From Microbacterium rhizosphaerae (GTDB lineage Bacteria; Actinomycetota; Actinomycetes; Actinomycetales; Microbacteriaceae): a stretch of 64,000 bases of DNA. A program made the translations under genes and the position numbers. The DNA lies in contig NZ_CP139368.1 of assembly GCF_034120055.1 (NCBI RefSeq), positions 1,054,001 through 1,118,000 on the forward strand, written 5' to 3'. Numbering within the stretch: position 1 is the stretch's first letter; each line of letters opens with the position of its first letter. Shown piece by piece: positions 17,000 through 26,068 of the stretch. The notes below the pieces were generated by a model. The model searched no databases, was not told the origin of the DNA, and saw only the letters and a list, made by a program, of their open reading frames with translations.

Positions 17000-19804
17000 T
17001 CAGCCGTCGGCGTCGGTCGTGCCGGCCGCCGTCGGGGCAACCTGGTCGGGCGCGAGGATCTTCTTGCCGCCCGGGTACGGGGTGGTCCAGTTGTGCGTCT
17101 GGTACCACGTCCAGCGGTTCATGAGAGCCGGGTCGGCCTCGTCGGGGATTGCACCGTTGCCGGTGAGAGCCTCGCCCTGGGCCCACTTCTCCCACTTGGC
17201 CGCGACCTCCTTCTCGGAGGCCGGGACGGATGCCGCGGCCGCCGCATCCGCGTTCACCTTCGCCGCTGCCGCGCCGGTCTGGCCGAGCGTGTCCAGACCG
17301 CAGGACGGAGCCGTCACGACGCCCTCGGTGAGCGGGACCTCGTTGCGCACGGACGTGTACGGCGTCGTGTCGGCCTTGCCGGCGAACGCGTCATACATCG
17401 GCGTGGCCGCCGCGATCTTCTCGTTGAGCGGCTGGGCACCGAGGATCTGCTCGATCGTGCGCACGACCGAGATCTGCGAGTAGTACGTGTCGATGGTCTT
17501 GCCGTGCTGCGCCCACGGGCTGATCACCTGCACCGGCGAGCGGTGGCCGTCGACGTGGTCGGCACCGTCCTGGCTGTCGTCCTCGAGCACGAAGATCGCG
17601 GAGTCCTGCCAGTACTTGCTGTGCGAGATCTCGTCGACGATCTTGCCGACCGCCAGGTCGTTGTCGGCGACCTGCGCCTCGGGGTCGGCGGTGCCGCCCG
17701 TGTGGTCGCTCGACAGCCACATCATGTTCAGCGACGCCGGCCCGTTCTTCTCGAAGTCCTGCTTCCAGATCTCGTACCGGTAGGTGTCCGGGATCGCCGT
17801 GTCGAACTTCGGGTAGTCGTGGTCCGTGATCGCGTTGAGCGACGGGATCGGCGACTCGGTGTCCTGCTTGATCGACGCATCCGTCAGCTGTGCCGGGTCG
17901 CCGCCGCCCATGACGCTGCTCGCCGCGCAGTAGTAGTTCTGCCAGGTCGCCGTCGCCGGCTTCGTCTCGAACTGCGTGAACTCGCCGAAGTTCTTCGCCG
18001 TGCCGCCCGCCTGCGCGACCGCGGTCCACAGGAAGCCCGAGCGCTGGTGGCCGAGCACGTCGTCCTCGGTGTCATACGACCGCGTGTATTCGCCCGCGCT
18101 CGACTCGGTGTACTCGGGGTTGTCGCCCTGCATGAGCCAGTTGTGGCCCTCGGCGGAGTTCGTGCCGATGTCGTACGTGTTGTCGTACAGCCCGAACTGC
18201 GTCGCCAGCGCGTGCTGGTTCGGCGTGACCTTCTGGCCGAACTGGGCGAGCGTCGCGTCGCCGTTGCCCTGCGTCATGTCGCCGTACACCTGGTCGTAGG
18301 TGCGGTTCTCCTTCACCAGCAGGAACACGTGCTTGATGGTGGAGGGATCGCCGACACGAGCGGGGACCGGCACGGCGGCGGCCTTCTGGCCGTTCGCCTG
18401 CTGCAGCGAGTTGTCGGTCCAGCCGTTCTGCGCGAACACCGTCGCCGTGTACTTCGCGATGTCCTTGTCGCTCGGCAGCGCGAACCGTGTCAGCGACGCG
18501 GTGGTGGAGTGCGTGCCGTGACCGGTCGCAGAGACGGTGCCCTGGCCCTTGTTGAAGGTCAGCTCCGGCCCGCGCGCGTCGATGCCGCGCGTGTTGGTCA
18601 CCACGATCCGGCCGTTCGCGCTCGCGATCGCCGCCGGGTAGTAGTCCGTGGGCAGGAGTCCGACGAGGCTGGCGGGCGAGCGCGGGTCCTTCTCGACCGA
18701 GTACACCGCGATCGCGTTCGCACGGCCGAGCGTGACGAGCAGGTGTCCGTCGACGACCGCGATGCCGGTGGGCTCGTAGCCGACCGTCGACTTCGTCCAC
18801 GGCTGCGTGCTGATCGTCTGCACGACCTGGTCGGTCGTGGTGTCGATGACCGAGACGGTGTCGCTGTTGGTGTTCGCCACGTAGAGGGTGGTGCCCTCCA
18901 GGTGCATCGCCGTCGGGTGCAGGCCGACGCCGACCGATGCGACGGCGGCCGCGGGATCCGTCGTGTCGATGACGCTGACCGTTCCCGTGGTCGACGTGCC
19001 GAGGAAGGCGTCCGCGGGCACCTGGGTGCCGTAGGAGTTGATCGTCGTGTCGCCCGCGGTCGCCGTGCGGCCGCCCTCGTTGCTCACGTAGAGCCGATCG
19101 CCGACGAACTGCAGGCTGCGCGGTGCGATCCCGACGTTCCAGGTGCGGCTGATCGTGCCCGCGACGGGATCGATCGCGACGACGGTGTTCTGACCGTTGA
19201 CCGCGGCGTACAGCGTCGCGCCGTCGGGGGAGTAGACGGCTTTGCCGGTGAGGGCCCGCGTGCCGGCCACGGTCGGGATCGTCACCTTGACGCCGGCGCC
19301 GAGCGTGCCGTCTGCGTTCACCGGGAAGCGGGTGAGGCCCGTCGCCTCCGGGAGCCAGAGGAACTTCCCATCCGGCGAGAATGTCGGCCCCTCCTGGCCC
19401 ACGGTGCCGTCGGAGAGCTTCTCGTTGACGCCCGAGGCGGTCCCCACGGTCCAGATGAGCTTGTACGACTGCAGATCGAAGACCTGCAGTGCGACGGACT
19501 TGTCGGTGCTGGTCGCGGCCAGGAAGCGGCCGTCGGGGCTCACGGTCGAGCCCATGAACTTTCCGTTGTTCGTCACCAGTCGATCGCCGATCGGCTTGAT
19601 GATCTGGTTGTCGGAGATCTGGATGCCCTCGCTGTACTGCGTGCCGACCTGGTCGGCGCCGAAACCGATCGTCGACGCGGTGGCGATGCCCCCGCCGACG
19701 ACGGCGACCGCGCAGCCGGCGGCCGCGCTGATGAACAGCGCCCGCCTGCTCAGCCGACGCTTGCGCTGCGGCTGTCCGCCGGCGCCTTGACGTGCCTCGT
19801 GCAT
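17000..19804 (-). CDS. Exported YVTN beta-propeller / phosphoesterase fusion protein
   Basis: 934 residues. A long positively charged N-terminus with a twin-arginine motif (LSRRALFIS, about residues 18-26) and a hydrophobic stretch to about residue 45 suggests Tat export. Residues about 55-430 form a YncE/YVTN-type beta-propeller with repeats such as SPDGRFLAATSTD, TLYVANTNSDTVSVIDT and VYSPDGATLYAAV. Then comes an alkaline-phosphatase-superfamily phosphoesterase domain (PF04185 type) starting HVFLLVKENRTYDQVYGDM, with SAEGHNWLMQGD and later FVLEDDSQDGADHVDGHRSP. The Thr in ENRTYD is at the nucleophile position. Substrate unknown; phosphate scavenging is plausible. A good ribosome site (GGAAGGGAC) supports the ATG at 19804. 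Confidence 0.88.
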   Translation of the reverse strand: MHEARQGAGGQPQRKRRLSRRALFISAAAGCAVAVVGGGIATASTIGFGADQVGTQYSEGIQISDNQIIKPIGDRLVTNNGKFMGSTVSPDGRFLAATSTDKSVALQVFDLQSYKLIWTVGTASGVNEKLSDGTVGQEGPTFSPDGKFLWLPEATGLTRFPVNADGTLGAGVKVTIPTVAGTRALTGKAVYSPDGATLYAAVNGQNTVVAIDPVAGTISRTWNVGIAPRSLQFVGDRLYVSNEGGRTATAGDTTINSYGTQVPADAFLGTSTTGTVSVIDTTDPAAAVASVGVGLHPTAMHLEGTTLYVANTNSDTVSVIDTTTDQVVQTISTQPWTKSTVGYEPTGIAVVDGHLLVTLGRANAIAVYSVEKDPRSPASLVGLLPTDYYPAAIASANGRIVVTNTRGIDARGPELTFNKGQGTVSATGHGTHSTTASLTRFALPSDKDIAKYTATVFAQNGWTDNSLQQANGQKAAAVPVPARVGDPSTIKHVFLLVKENRTYDQVYGDMTQGNGDATLAQFGQKVTPNQHALATQFGLYDNTYDIGTNSAEGHNWLMQGDNPEYTESSAGEYTRSYDTEDDVLGHQRSGFLWTAVAQAGGTAKNFGEFTQFETKPATATWQNYYCAASSVMGGGDPAQLTDASIKQDTESPIPSLNAITDHDYPKFDTAIPDTYRYEIWKQDFEKNGPASLNMMWLSSDHTGGTADPEAQVADNDLAVGKIVDEISHSKYWQDSAIFVLEDDSQDGADHVDGHRSPVQVISPWAQHGKTIDTYYSQISVVRTIEQILGAQPLNEKIAAATPMYDAFAGKADTTPYTSVRNEVPLTEGVVTAPSCGLDTLGQTGAAAAKVNADAAAAASVPASEKEVAAKWEKWAQGEALTGNGAIPDEADPALMNRWTWYQTHNWTTPYPGGKKILAPDQVAPTAAGTTDADG

Positions 19805-19917
19805 GATGTCCCTTCCGAAGGTCGTGACCTGCCGGGGATCCGCTGGGGGATCCCCTCGAGCACGCTAGGGATGCGGGGAGACGGCCGATGATCGGCGTCG
19901 AGAACGACGGATGAATG

Positions 19918-19941
19918 TCACATGAGGGCGGTCTCATGTGA
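19918..19941. promoter_or_regulatory. Inverted repeat upstream of the phosphoesterase gene
   Basis: TCACATGAG, 6-base spacer, CTCATGTGA: a perfect 9-base inverted repeat in the 216-base gap, about 115 bases before the phosphoesterase start and on the far side from the Bax-inhibitor gene's end. A dimeric regulator site is the best guess; no regulator is encoded next to it. Confidence 0.5.
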
Positions 19942-19975
19942 GCTTGCTCGGAATGAGGGCTCACGCGCGGAAACG

Positions 19976-20009
19976 ACGACGGCCGCCCGGGATCCCGGGC
20001 GGCCGTCGT
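19976..20009 (-). terminator. Perfect 34-base palindromic terminator
   Basis: Fully symmetric repeat centred on GATC at 19991-19994, with 15-base arms beginning ACGACGGCCGCCCGG. It lies 11 bases after the stop of the Bax-inhibitor-like gene and is followed on that strand by GTTTCC. Confidence 0.85.
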
Positions 20010-20020
20010 ACGTCTTGCAG

Positions 20021-20908
20021 CTAGTTGCTTCGCGCGATGGCGAGGATGCGGAGGACCTCGATGTACAGCCAGACGACCGTCACCATGATGCCGAAGCCGC
20101 CGATCCAGCCGTACTGACGCGGGGCGCCGTTGCGGACGCCCTGCTGGATCATGTCGAAGTCGAGCACGAGGGAGTACGCCGCCATGATGACGACGAAGAC
20201 GCCGATCAGGACGCCCCACGGGATGCCGAAGAGGAAGCTCGGCTGGCTCAGCATCCCGAACGCGCCGCCCGCGATCGGAGCACGGAAGAGCATCAGGACG
20301 ACATTGATCAGCGAGAAGACCAGGTAGCCGATCATCGCGATCATCCAGATCTTCGTCGCGCGCTTCGACGCACGGACCTTGCCGCTGGCGAACAGCGCCA
20401 GCGTGACGCCGACGACCGAGAGGGTCGCGAGCGTGGCCTGCACGACGATGCCCGGGAAGAGGAACTCGAAGAACGCCGAGATCGATCCGACGAACAGACC
20501 CTCGAGCGCGGCGTACGCGAAGATGAGCGCCGGGCGCACCTTCTTCGAGAAGGAGATGACCATGGCGAGCACGAAGCCGCCGAGGGCGCCGATGATCCAC
20601 GGCATCGCGGTGGGCTGCGGGTTGGCCGCCGTGACCGGCGCCATCGTCCAGACCCATCCGACGACCGATGTGACCAAGAGGATCGCGAAGAGGCCCACGG
20701 TCTTCCAGACCGTGTCCTCGATGGTCATGCGGCCGGTCTCGCGTGCGCCGGCCGGGGGCGCCGCGAAGGCGCCTTCGAGCTTTGCCTGGGTCGCCACATC
20801 GACGGCGGGCGGCGGCGTGTAGGCGGTCTGACCGCCGACGGTCGCTCCCTGGGTCTTGCGCGGATCCTGGAAGGCCGGGTTGTTGAAGGCGGGGTTCGCC
20901 GAGACCAT
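20021..20908 (-). CDS. Bax inhibitor-1/YccA family membrane protein
   Basis: 295 residues. A hydrophilic ~85-residue N-terminus (NPAFNNPAFQDPRKTQG, typical for the actinobacterial Bax1-I group) precedes seven transmembrane segments, from VGLFAILLVTSVVGWVW to WLYIEVLRILAIA. Other family marks are the FSKKVRPALIFAYAALEGLF helix pair and SLVLDFDMIQQGVRNGAP, where the acidic residues form the pH-sensitive centre in characterised homologues. Family members act as proton-sensitive calcium leak channels in some bacteria; function here is unproven. The ATG at 20908 has CAGGAGTG upstream; the open frame continues further but without support. Confidence 0.9.
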   Translation of the reverse strand: MVSANPAFNNPAFQDPRKTQGATVGGQTAYTPPPAVDVATQAKLEGAFAAPPAGARETGRMTIEDTVWKTVGLFAILLVTSVVGWVWTMAPVTAANPQPTAMPWIIGALGGFVLAMVISFSKKVRPALIFAYAALEGLFVGSISAFFEFLFPGIVVQATLATLSVVGVTLALFASGKVRASKRATKIWMIAMIGYLVFSLINVVLMLFRAPIAGGAFGMLSQPSFLFGIPWGVLIGVFVVIMAAYSLVLDFDMIQQGVRNGAPRQYGWIGGFGIMVTVVWLYIEVLRILAIARSN

Positions 20909-21016
20909 GCTCGTCACACTCCTGTTTGGTGGACACCACTGTGATGTCCATCCCCACGATAGTCGTCGGACACCGCCGAGTGCTCGGTTGATACTGGGAG
21001 ACCCCTCGGAGCCGCA

Positions 21017-21022
21017 TAGCCT
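21017..21022 (+). promoter_or_regulatory. -10 box for leaderless GDPD transcript
   Basis: TAGCCT, 7 bases, then the GTG at 21030; no Shine-Dalgarno sequence. Confidence 0.6.
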
Positions 21023-21029
21023 TTCCTGC

Positions 21030-21998
21030 GTGACCATCGTCATCGGGCATCGCGGCGCCCCGGGCTATCGTCCCGAGCACACCCGCTCCTCCTATCTGCT
21101 GGCGTTCGCGATGGGAGCGGATGCGGTCGAGCCCGACGTCGTCGTCTCGCGCGACGGCGTGCTCGTGGTGCGGCACGAGAACGAGATCTCCGGGACGACG
21201 GATGTGGCGGAGCATCCCGAGTTCGCCGACCGCCGCGCGACCAGGACAGTCGACGGCGAGGAGCTCACAGGCTGGTTCGCCGAGGACTTCGACTGGGCCG
21301 AGCTCGCGACCCTCCGCGCCCGCGAGCGGCTGCCTCGCATCCGCCGGGCGAGCGCCGAGCACGACGGGGAGGAGCCCATCCTCTGTCTGCGCGACGTGCT
21401 CGATCTCGCCCGCGACGAGTCGGCACGCACCGGTCGCGACCTCGGGGTCGTCGTGGAGATCAAGCACGCGACCTACTTCGCATCGATCGGGTGGGATGTC
21501 TCGGCCCTCGTCGCCGCGGAGCTCCGGAACGCGGACTGGGCGACGGGGCAGAGGCCGCTGTGGATCGAGTCGTTCGAGGCATCCGTGCTCGACCGGGTCA
21601 AGGAGGCCGGCGTCGCGGCGACCTCCGTCTTCCTCATGGAGGCCTCCGGCGGCCCGTACGACCTCGTCGCCGCCGGCGAACCCGTGCCCTACGCCGAGCT
21701 CATGTCGCCGGCCGGGCTCGACGCCCTCGTCGGCCGGGTCGACGGGATCAGCGTGGACAAGCAGGTGCTGCTGCGCCGGCATCCACGGGTCGTCGCCGAC
21801 GCGCACGAACGCGGCCTCACCGTCTTCGCCTGGACGTGCCGGCCGGAGAACATCTTCCTCTCTCCTCGGCACCGACGGATCGGCGGTGTCGCCGCCTTCG
21901 GCGACTACCGGCGGGAGTGGACGGCGATCCGCGACCTCGGCGTCGACGGCGTGTTCGTCGACCACGCCGACTTGGGCGTTCGCGCGTTCCAGGGCTGA
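21030..21998 (+). CDS. Glycerophosphodiester phosphodiesterase
   Basis: 322 residues, GDPD TIM barrel. Hydrolyses glycerophosphodiesters to glycerol 3-phosphate and an alcohol. Catalytic landmarks are IGHRGAPGYRPEHT at the N-terminus (His and Arg), then EPDVVVSRDGVLVVRHEN (metal-binding Glu, Asp and general-base His), VVVEIKHATYF, and FAWTCRPEN near the end. There is no signal peptide, so it probably acts in the cytoplasm. The GTG at 21030 is fixed by a leaderless -10 box and by the short distance to the HRG motif. It is separated from the next gene by 101 bases. Confidence 0.93.
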   Translation: MTIVIGHRGAPGYRPEHTRSSYLLAFAMGADAVEPDVVVSRDGVLVVRHENEISGTTDVAEHPEFADRRATRTVDGEELTGWFAEDFDWAELATLRARERLPRIRRASAEHDGEEPILCLRDVLDLARDESARTGRDLGVVVEIKHATYFASIGWDVSALVAAELRNADWATGQRPLWIESFEASVLDRVKEAGVAATSVFLMEASGGPYDLVAAGEPVPYAELMSPAGLDALVGRVDGISVDKQVLLRRHPRVVADAHERGLTVFAWTCRPENIFLSPRHRRIGGVAAFGDYRREWTAIRDLGVDGVFVDHADLGVRAFQG

Positions 21999-22087
21999 CC
22001 GTCCACGAGCCGCCGGATGCGGTGAACCCGCGGCCGATCGTTATCGCGCCGTCACCGAAAGCGTGTGAACGACCGTTAACCCGCACT

Positions 22088-22093
22088 TAGGAT
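22088..22093 (+). promoter_or_regulatory. -10 box for leaderless glycosidase-like transcript
   Basis: TAGGAT, CTAGGG (6 bases), then the ATG at 22100. Confidence 0.65.
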
Positions 22094-22099
22094 CTAGGG

Positions 22100-25000
22100 A
22101 TGATCACGGCGAGGCGACGCGCAATCGTCGCCGTCGTCACCGGGATCGTGCTCCTGGCGATGGGTCTCGGAGTCGCCTACGAGGTCGGTGATGCGCTCGG
22201 CATCCGCACCGAGCACGCCGAGCAGATGCAGCCCGCCGCTCCCGTGGCAGCCCAAGCGGCCGTCGCCGTCGCACCGCCCGAACTCGGGACGATCTCCGCT
22301 CCGCGGTCGATGCGCGTCGGCGTCGCGCTCGACGAACTGCGGTCCGCCGTCGGGGCAGCGACGACACATGCGGGCACCGTCTCGATCGCGGTCGACGACG
22401 CCCCGCAGGGCACGGACGACGGGTACACGCTCCAGGGGGATGCGTCTGCGCTTCGCATCCACGCATCCACGGAGTCCGGTGCGGTGCGCGGCATCTACGA
22501 CCTGGCCGCGCAGGTGCGCGCATCCGAGCCGCTCAGCACCCTCATCGGAACGCACGCCGCGTCGAAGCTGCCCCTGCGGATGACGGATCTCGGCGCGGTC
22601 GGGGTCGCACCGGACCCGGCGCAGTGGGTTCCCGGCACCGACTACTCCCACGCGTCGAAGGCGTTCGAGGACGTCTTCCTGGCGAAGGCCCCCTATATCG
22701 ACCAGACGGCGCTGGCGGCCGCCTACAAGGACTTCGACACGTTCCTGCGGCACTCGCTCGCGAACGGGTACAACGCCGTCGCTTTCCCGGGCTTCGCCGA
22801 GTTCATGACGTTCGACGACGTACCGGGCGGCCCCGTGTACGCCCGGGGGGACGAGCACCGCGCCCGCGCGCTCGCGATGCGCGAGGCGTTCGCGCCGTTC
22901 TGGGCGCGCGCGCACGAGCTCGGTGTGAAGGTCTACCTCCGCACCGACATGCTCGCGCTCACCGGGCCGCTCGAGACCTTCCTGAAGAACAGGTTCGGGT
23001 CGCTGGATGCCGAGAACCCGAAGCTGTGGGACGTGTACACCGCGGGCCTCGACGAGCTCTACACGGCCACGCCGAACCTGGACGGCGTGCTCATCCGCAT
23101 CGGCGAGGCGGGCACCGTCTACGGCGTCGCCGGCTGGGACTACTACTCCGCCCTCGACGTCACGTCCGTGAAGGCCGTGCGCACGATGCTCACCGCGTTC
23201 ACGAAGCAGGCAGAGGCATCGGATCGCGAGCTCATCTTCCGCACCTGGTCGGTCGGGGTGGGCGACGTGGGCGACATGCACACGGATGACGCATCCTACC
23301 GGGCGGTGCTCGACGGCATCGACTCGCCGAAGCTCATCGTGTCGACGAAGTACACGCTCGGCGACTTCTACTCGTGGCTGCCGCTGAACACCACGCTCGA
23401 GCAGGGGTCGCAGCGGCGCATCATCGAGTTCCAGAGCCGGCGCGAGTTCGAGAACTACGGCGCCTTCCCCAACGACCTCGGCACCCAGTATCAGTGGGCG
23501 ATGCAGAAGCTGCTGGCCGCGAACCCCAAGATCGAGGGCGTCTGGACGTGGACGCAGGACGGCGGTCCCTGGCGCGCCGGCCCCATGTCGCTGTACCTCA
23601 AGTCGGGCTTCTGGCAGCTGTACGAGCTGAACACGCAGCTGGCCGCATCCCTCGCCCGGGACCCGAAGACGGACGTCTCCGCCGTGACGGAGAAGTGGGC
23701 GCGCGAGTGGTTCTCCGACGACCCGAAGACCGTCGACGCGATCACGAAGGCGATGACGAGCTCGCGCGACGCCATCGAGCACGGCATCTATGTCGCGCCC
23801 TTCGCGAAGCAGCGCGTCTTCGCGATCGGCCTCCAGCCGCCGCCCATGATGTGGATCTTCGAGTGGGACATCCTCACCGGCGATTCCGCGGTGCTCGACG
23901 TGCTCTACGCGATCGTGCGGGACTCGGGTGCACAGGGAGTCGAGTCCGCCATCGCGGACGGACAGAAGGCGATCGCAGACGTCCAGCGGATGCGGGACCT
24001 CGTCACGTCGACGGATGCCTCGACCTGGCGCACCCCTGAGATGCGGCACGCGTTCGTGTCGACGCTCGACTACGAGCTCGACACCATCACGCTGCTCAGC
24101 TCATACCGGTCGATGATCCTGCACCAGGGCCAGTGGCACGACACGAGTTCGCCCGCTGCCGAGGCTGCCTATGACTCCGACCGTGCCCGGTTCGAGAAGC
24201 TCGCTGCCGCGCACCTCGCGACCTATGACGGGGATGTCGATCACCCGGCGCTGAACCTGACGGCCGCACAGCTCGGCGTGCAGCGCGGGGAGCGCGACGA
24301 GGCGATGGCGTGGATCGCCCGCGGCCTGCTGGCGCTGTCGCTGGCGTGGCTCGTCATCGGCATGATCGCCGCCCGGACGAGCCTCGTCGCCAGGCCCGGT
24401 GCGGCGGCGGCGCGCGCCGCGTGGATCGCGTCGCTGCGGCCGTGGCGCGCCCGCGAGTCGACCCTCGGCATGCTCGAGCTCGATCGGTGGCTCCTGCTCA
24501 TGGTTCCGGCCGCCCTGCTCGTCGCGACGCGGGCCGTGCAGACCTCCTTCCTGTCGTGGACGCATCTCGCGGTCATCATCGGGGCGTGGCTCGTGTTCGC
24601 CGTCGTGCTGCGGCTGTTCCTGTGGCGCCGGTCGCCGTGGCCGGTCATCGCCGCCGTCGGCGGAGTCATCGTTCTGCGCTGCGTCCTCACGCTGTTCGCC
24701 CTCTCGTTCACGGGCCCGGGCGGGTACTGGTTCGCGTTCTGGACCGACCCCGGGCTCCGCACGATCTACATCACCGTCGCGTTCGCCCTCTTCGTGTGGG
24801 TGTTCGTCGCCGCCGGCTGGGCGCTGGCCGCCCAGTTCGGCGCGCGGCGCGCCACCGGCTTCGTCCTCGCCGCCGTGGGCGCCGGACTGCTCGTGCCCGC
24901 CGTCGCGGTCGGCGCGATCGGCCTCGAGACCGCCCTCACCGCGTGGAACGACGAGATGGGCCTGCTGCCGTGGGGTCTGTCGCGCATCCTCGGCATCACG

Positions 25001-25156
25001 ACCTACCTCGGCATCCCGGACGTGACCCCCTGGGCGGCCGCGGGCTTCGGCGCCGTACTGCTCATCCTCGGCGTGCTGCTCGCGCTGCCGTGGGCGCGGT
25101 CACGCCGGAAGACGGATGCCGGGGGAACCCCGCATCCGTCGACGGCTCAGGTCTAG
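22100..25156 (+). CDS. Large membrane-anchored glycoside-hydrolase-like protein
   Basis: 1018 residues in three parts. An N-terminal helix (residues about 8-28) anchors or exports it. Residues about 70-145 look like the alpha/beta domain that precedes the barrel in GH20, GH67 and GH84 enzymes (DALRIHASTESGAVRGIYDL-type strand-helix). A likely TIM barrel follows at about 160-500: NGYNAVAFPGFAEFM, LGVKVYLRTDMLAL, LDGVLIRIGEAGTVYG and IEGVWTWTQDGG. After a helical region, residues about 735-1000 hold about seven transmembrane helices. Acidic residues in IRIGEAG and FEWDILTG could be catalytic, but I cannot assign them. The family is not firmly recognised; carbohydrate-active is the best reading. 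Leaderless start at 22100. Confidence 0.7.
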   Translation: MITARRRAIVAVVTGIVLLAMGLGVAYEVGDALGIRTEHAEQMQPAAPVAAQAAVAVAPPELGTISAPRSMRVGVALDELRSAVGAATTHAGTVSIAVDDAPQGTDDGYTLQGDASALRIHASTESGAVRGIYDLAAQVRASEPLSTLIGTHAASKLPLRMTDLGAVGVAPDPAQWVPGTDYSHASKAFEDVFLAKAPYIDQTALAAAYKDFDTFLRHSLANGYNAVAFPGFAEFMTFDDVPGGPVYARGDEHRARALAMREAFAPFWARAHELGVKVYLRTDMLALTGPLETFLKNRFGSLDAENPKLWDVYTAGLDELYTATPNLDGVLIRIGEAGTVYGVAGWDYYSALDVTSVKAVRTMLTAFTKQAEASDRELIFRTWSVGVGDVGDMHTDDASYRAVLDGIDSPKLIVSTKYTLGDFYSWLPLNTTLEQGSQRRIIEFQSRREFENYGAFPNDLGTQYQWAMQKLLAANPKIEGVWTWTQDGGPWRAGPMSLYLKSGFWQLYELNTQLAASLARDPKTDVSAVTEKWAREWFSDDPKTVDAITKAMTSSRDAIEHGIYVAPFAKQRVFAIGLQPPPMMWIFEWDILTGDSAVLDVLYAIVRDSGAQGVESAIADGQKAIADVQRMRDLVTSTDASTWRTPEMRHAFVSTLDYELDTITLLSSYRSMILHQGQWHDTSSPAAEAAYDSDRARFEKLAAAHLATYDGDVDHPALNLTAAQLGVQRGERDEAMAWIARGLLALSLAWLVIGMIAARTSLVARPGAAAARAAWIASLRPWRARESTLGMLELDRWLLLMVPAALLVATRAVQTSFLSWTHLAVIIGAWLVFAVVLRLFLWRRSPWPVIAAVGGVIVLRCVLTLFALSFTGPGGYWFAFWTDPGLRTIYITVAFALFVWVFVAAGWALAAQFGARRATGFVLAAVGAGLLVPAVAVGAIGLETALTAWNDEMGLLPWGLSRILGITTYLGIPDVTPWAAAGFGAVLLILGVLLALPWARSRRKTDAGGTPHPSTAQV

Positions 25157-25159
25157 GCT
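25154..25159 (+). promoter_or_regulatory. -10 box of ppk2, overlapping the previous stop codon
   Basis: TAGGCT; its first three bases are the stop codon of the preceding gene. Transcription would start near 25166, about 43 bases before the ppk2 start, leaving room for the CAGGAGA ribosome site. Confidence 0.5.
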
Positions 25160-25208
25160 GGCGCCACGCCGCCGATGCGGAGCGGTGTGTGAGCGTCAGG
25201 AGACGGCG

Positions 25209-26036
25209 TTGTCGAAGAAGCACGAGAAGGACACGGCCGACGAAGCCCTGTCCCGCAAGAAGAAAGCTCTGTCCCGCAAGAAGTACGACAAGCAGCTGAA
25301 GAAGCTCCACGTCGAGCTGGTAGCGCTGCAGGAGTGGGTCAAGCACTCCGGCGCCAAGGTCTGCATCGTCTTCGAGGGTCGGGACGGTGCCGGCAAGGGC
25401 GGCGTGATCAAAGCGATCACCGAGCGCGTGAGCCCGCGGGTCTTCCGCGTCGTCGCGCTGCCCGCGCCGACCGATCGCGAGAAGAGCCAGATGTACATCC
25501 AGCGCTACATCGCGCACTTCCCCGCGGCCGGCGAGGTCGTGATCTTCGACCGCAGCTGGTACAACCGGGCCGGGGTCGAGCGCGTGATGGGGTTCACCGA
25601 CGAGGCGACGTCGAAGAAGTTCCTTCAGCAAGTGCCGTTCGTCGAGCAGTCGATGGTCGACTCGGGCATCCTCCTGCTCAAGTACTGGCTCGAGGTCAGC
25701 CCCGAGGAGCAGACGCGGCGGCTGACCGCTCGCATCACCGACGGGCGCAAGATCTGGAAGCTCTCCGACATGGACCTGAAATCGTACAGCCGCTGGTACG
25801 ACTACTCGCGTGCCCGCGACGACATGTTCGCGGCGACCGACACCCCCAACGCTCCCTGGCACGTCGCCGTCTCGGACGACAAGAAGCGCGCGAGGCTGAA
25901 CATCATCTCGCACCTGCTGACCCAGATCCCGTACGAGCAGGTGCCGCGGGAGGAGCCGGTGCTTCCTGAGCGACAGGATCCGGGCGACTACGTCGACCCG
26001 CACTATCCGTTCCGATATGTGCCGAGCCGCTTCTAG
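25209..26036 (+). CDS. ppk2: Polyphosphate kinase 2 family protein
   Basis: 275 residues. PPK2 enzymes transfer phosphate between polyphosphate and nucleotides. Walker A is FEGRDGAGKGGVIKA (about residue 58), the lid module includes DRSWYNRAGVERVMGF (Walker B with the catalytic Asp), and later conserved parts are KYWLEVSPEEQTRRL, KSYSRWYDYSRARDDM and the tail DPHYPFRYVPSRF. Length and single domain point to class I. The first ~40 residues are lysine-rich (ALSRKKKALSRKKYDKQ). The start is probably the TTG at 25209 with CAGGAGA six bases upstream; no nearer ATG exists in frame. The next gene encodes a CHAD protein. Confidence 0.93.
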   Translation: MSKKHEKDTADEALSRKKKALSRKKYDKQLKKLHVELVALQEWVKHSGAKVCIVFEGRDGAGKGGVIKAITERVSPRVFRVVALPAPTDREKSQMYIQRYIAHFPAAGEVVIFDRSWYNRAGVERVMGFTDEATSKKFLQQVPFVEQSMVDSGILLLKYWLEVSPEEQTRRLTARITDGRKIWKLSDMDLKSYSRWYDYSRARDDMFAATDTPNAPWHVAVSDDKKRARLNIISHLLTQIPYEQVPREEPVLPERQDPGDYVDPHYPFRYVPSRF

Positions 26037-26068
26037 GCGCCACGGGCACGCGGAGGGGGACATCTGAG

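Noticed and set aside
18072..21965. 1297-codon reverse-strand frame across three genes
   Set aside because: It runs in the wrong frame through the phosphoesterase, Bax-inhibitor and GDPD genes, is dominated by Arg, Asp and His, and has no recognisable domain.
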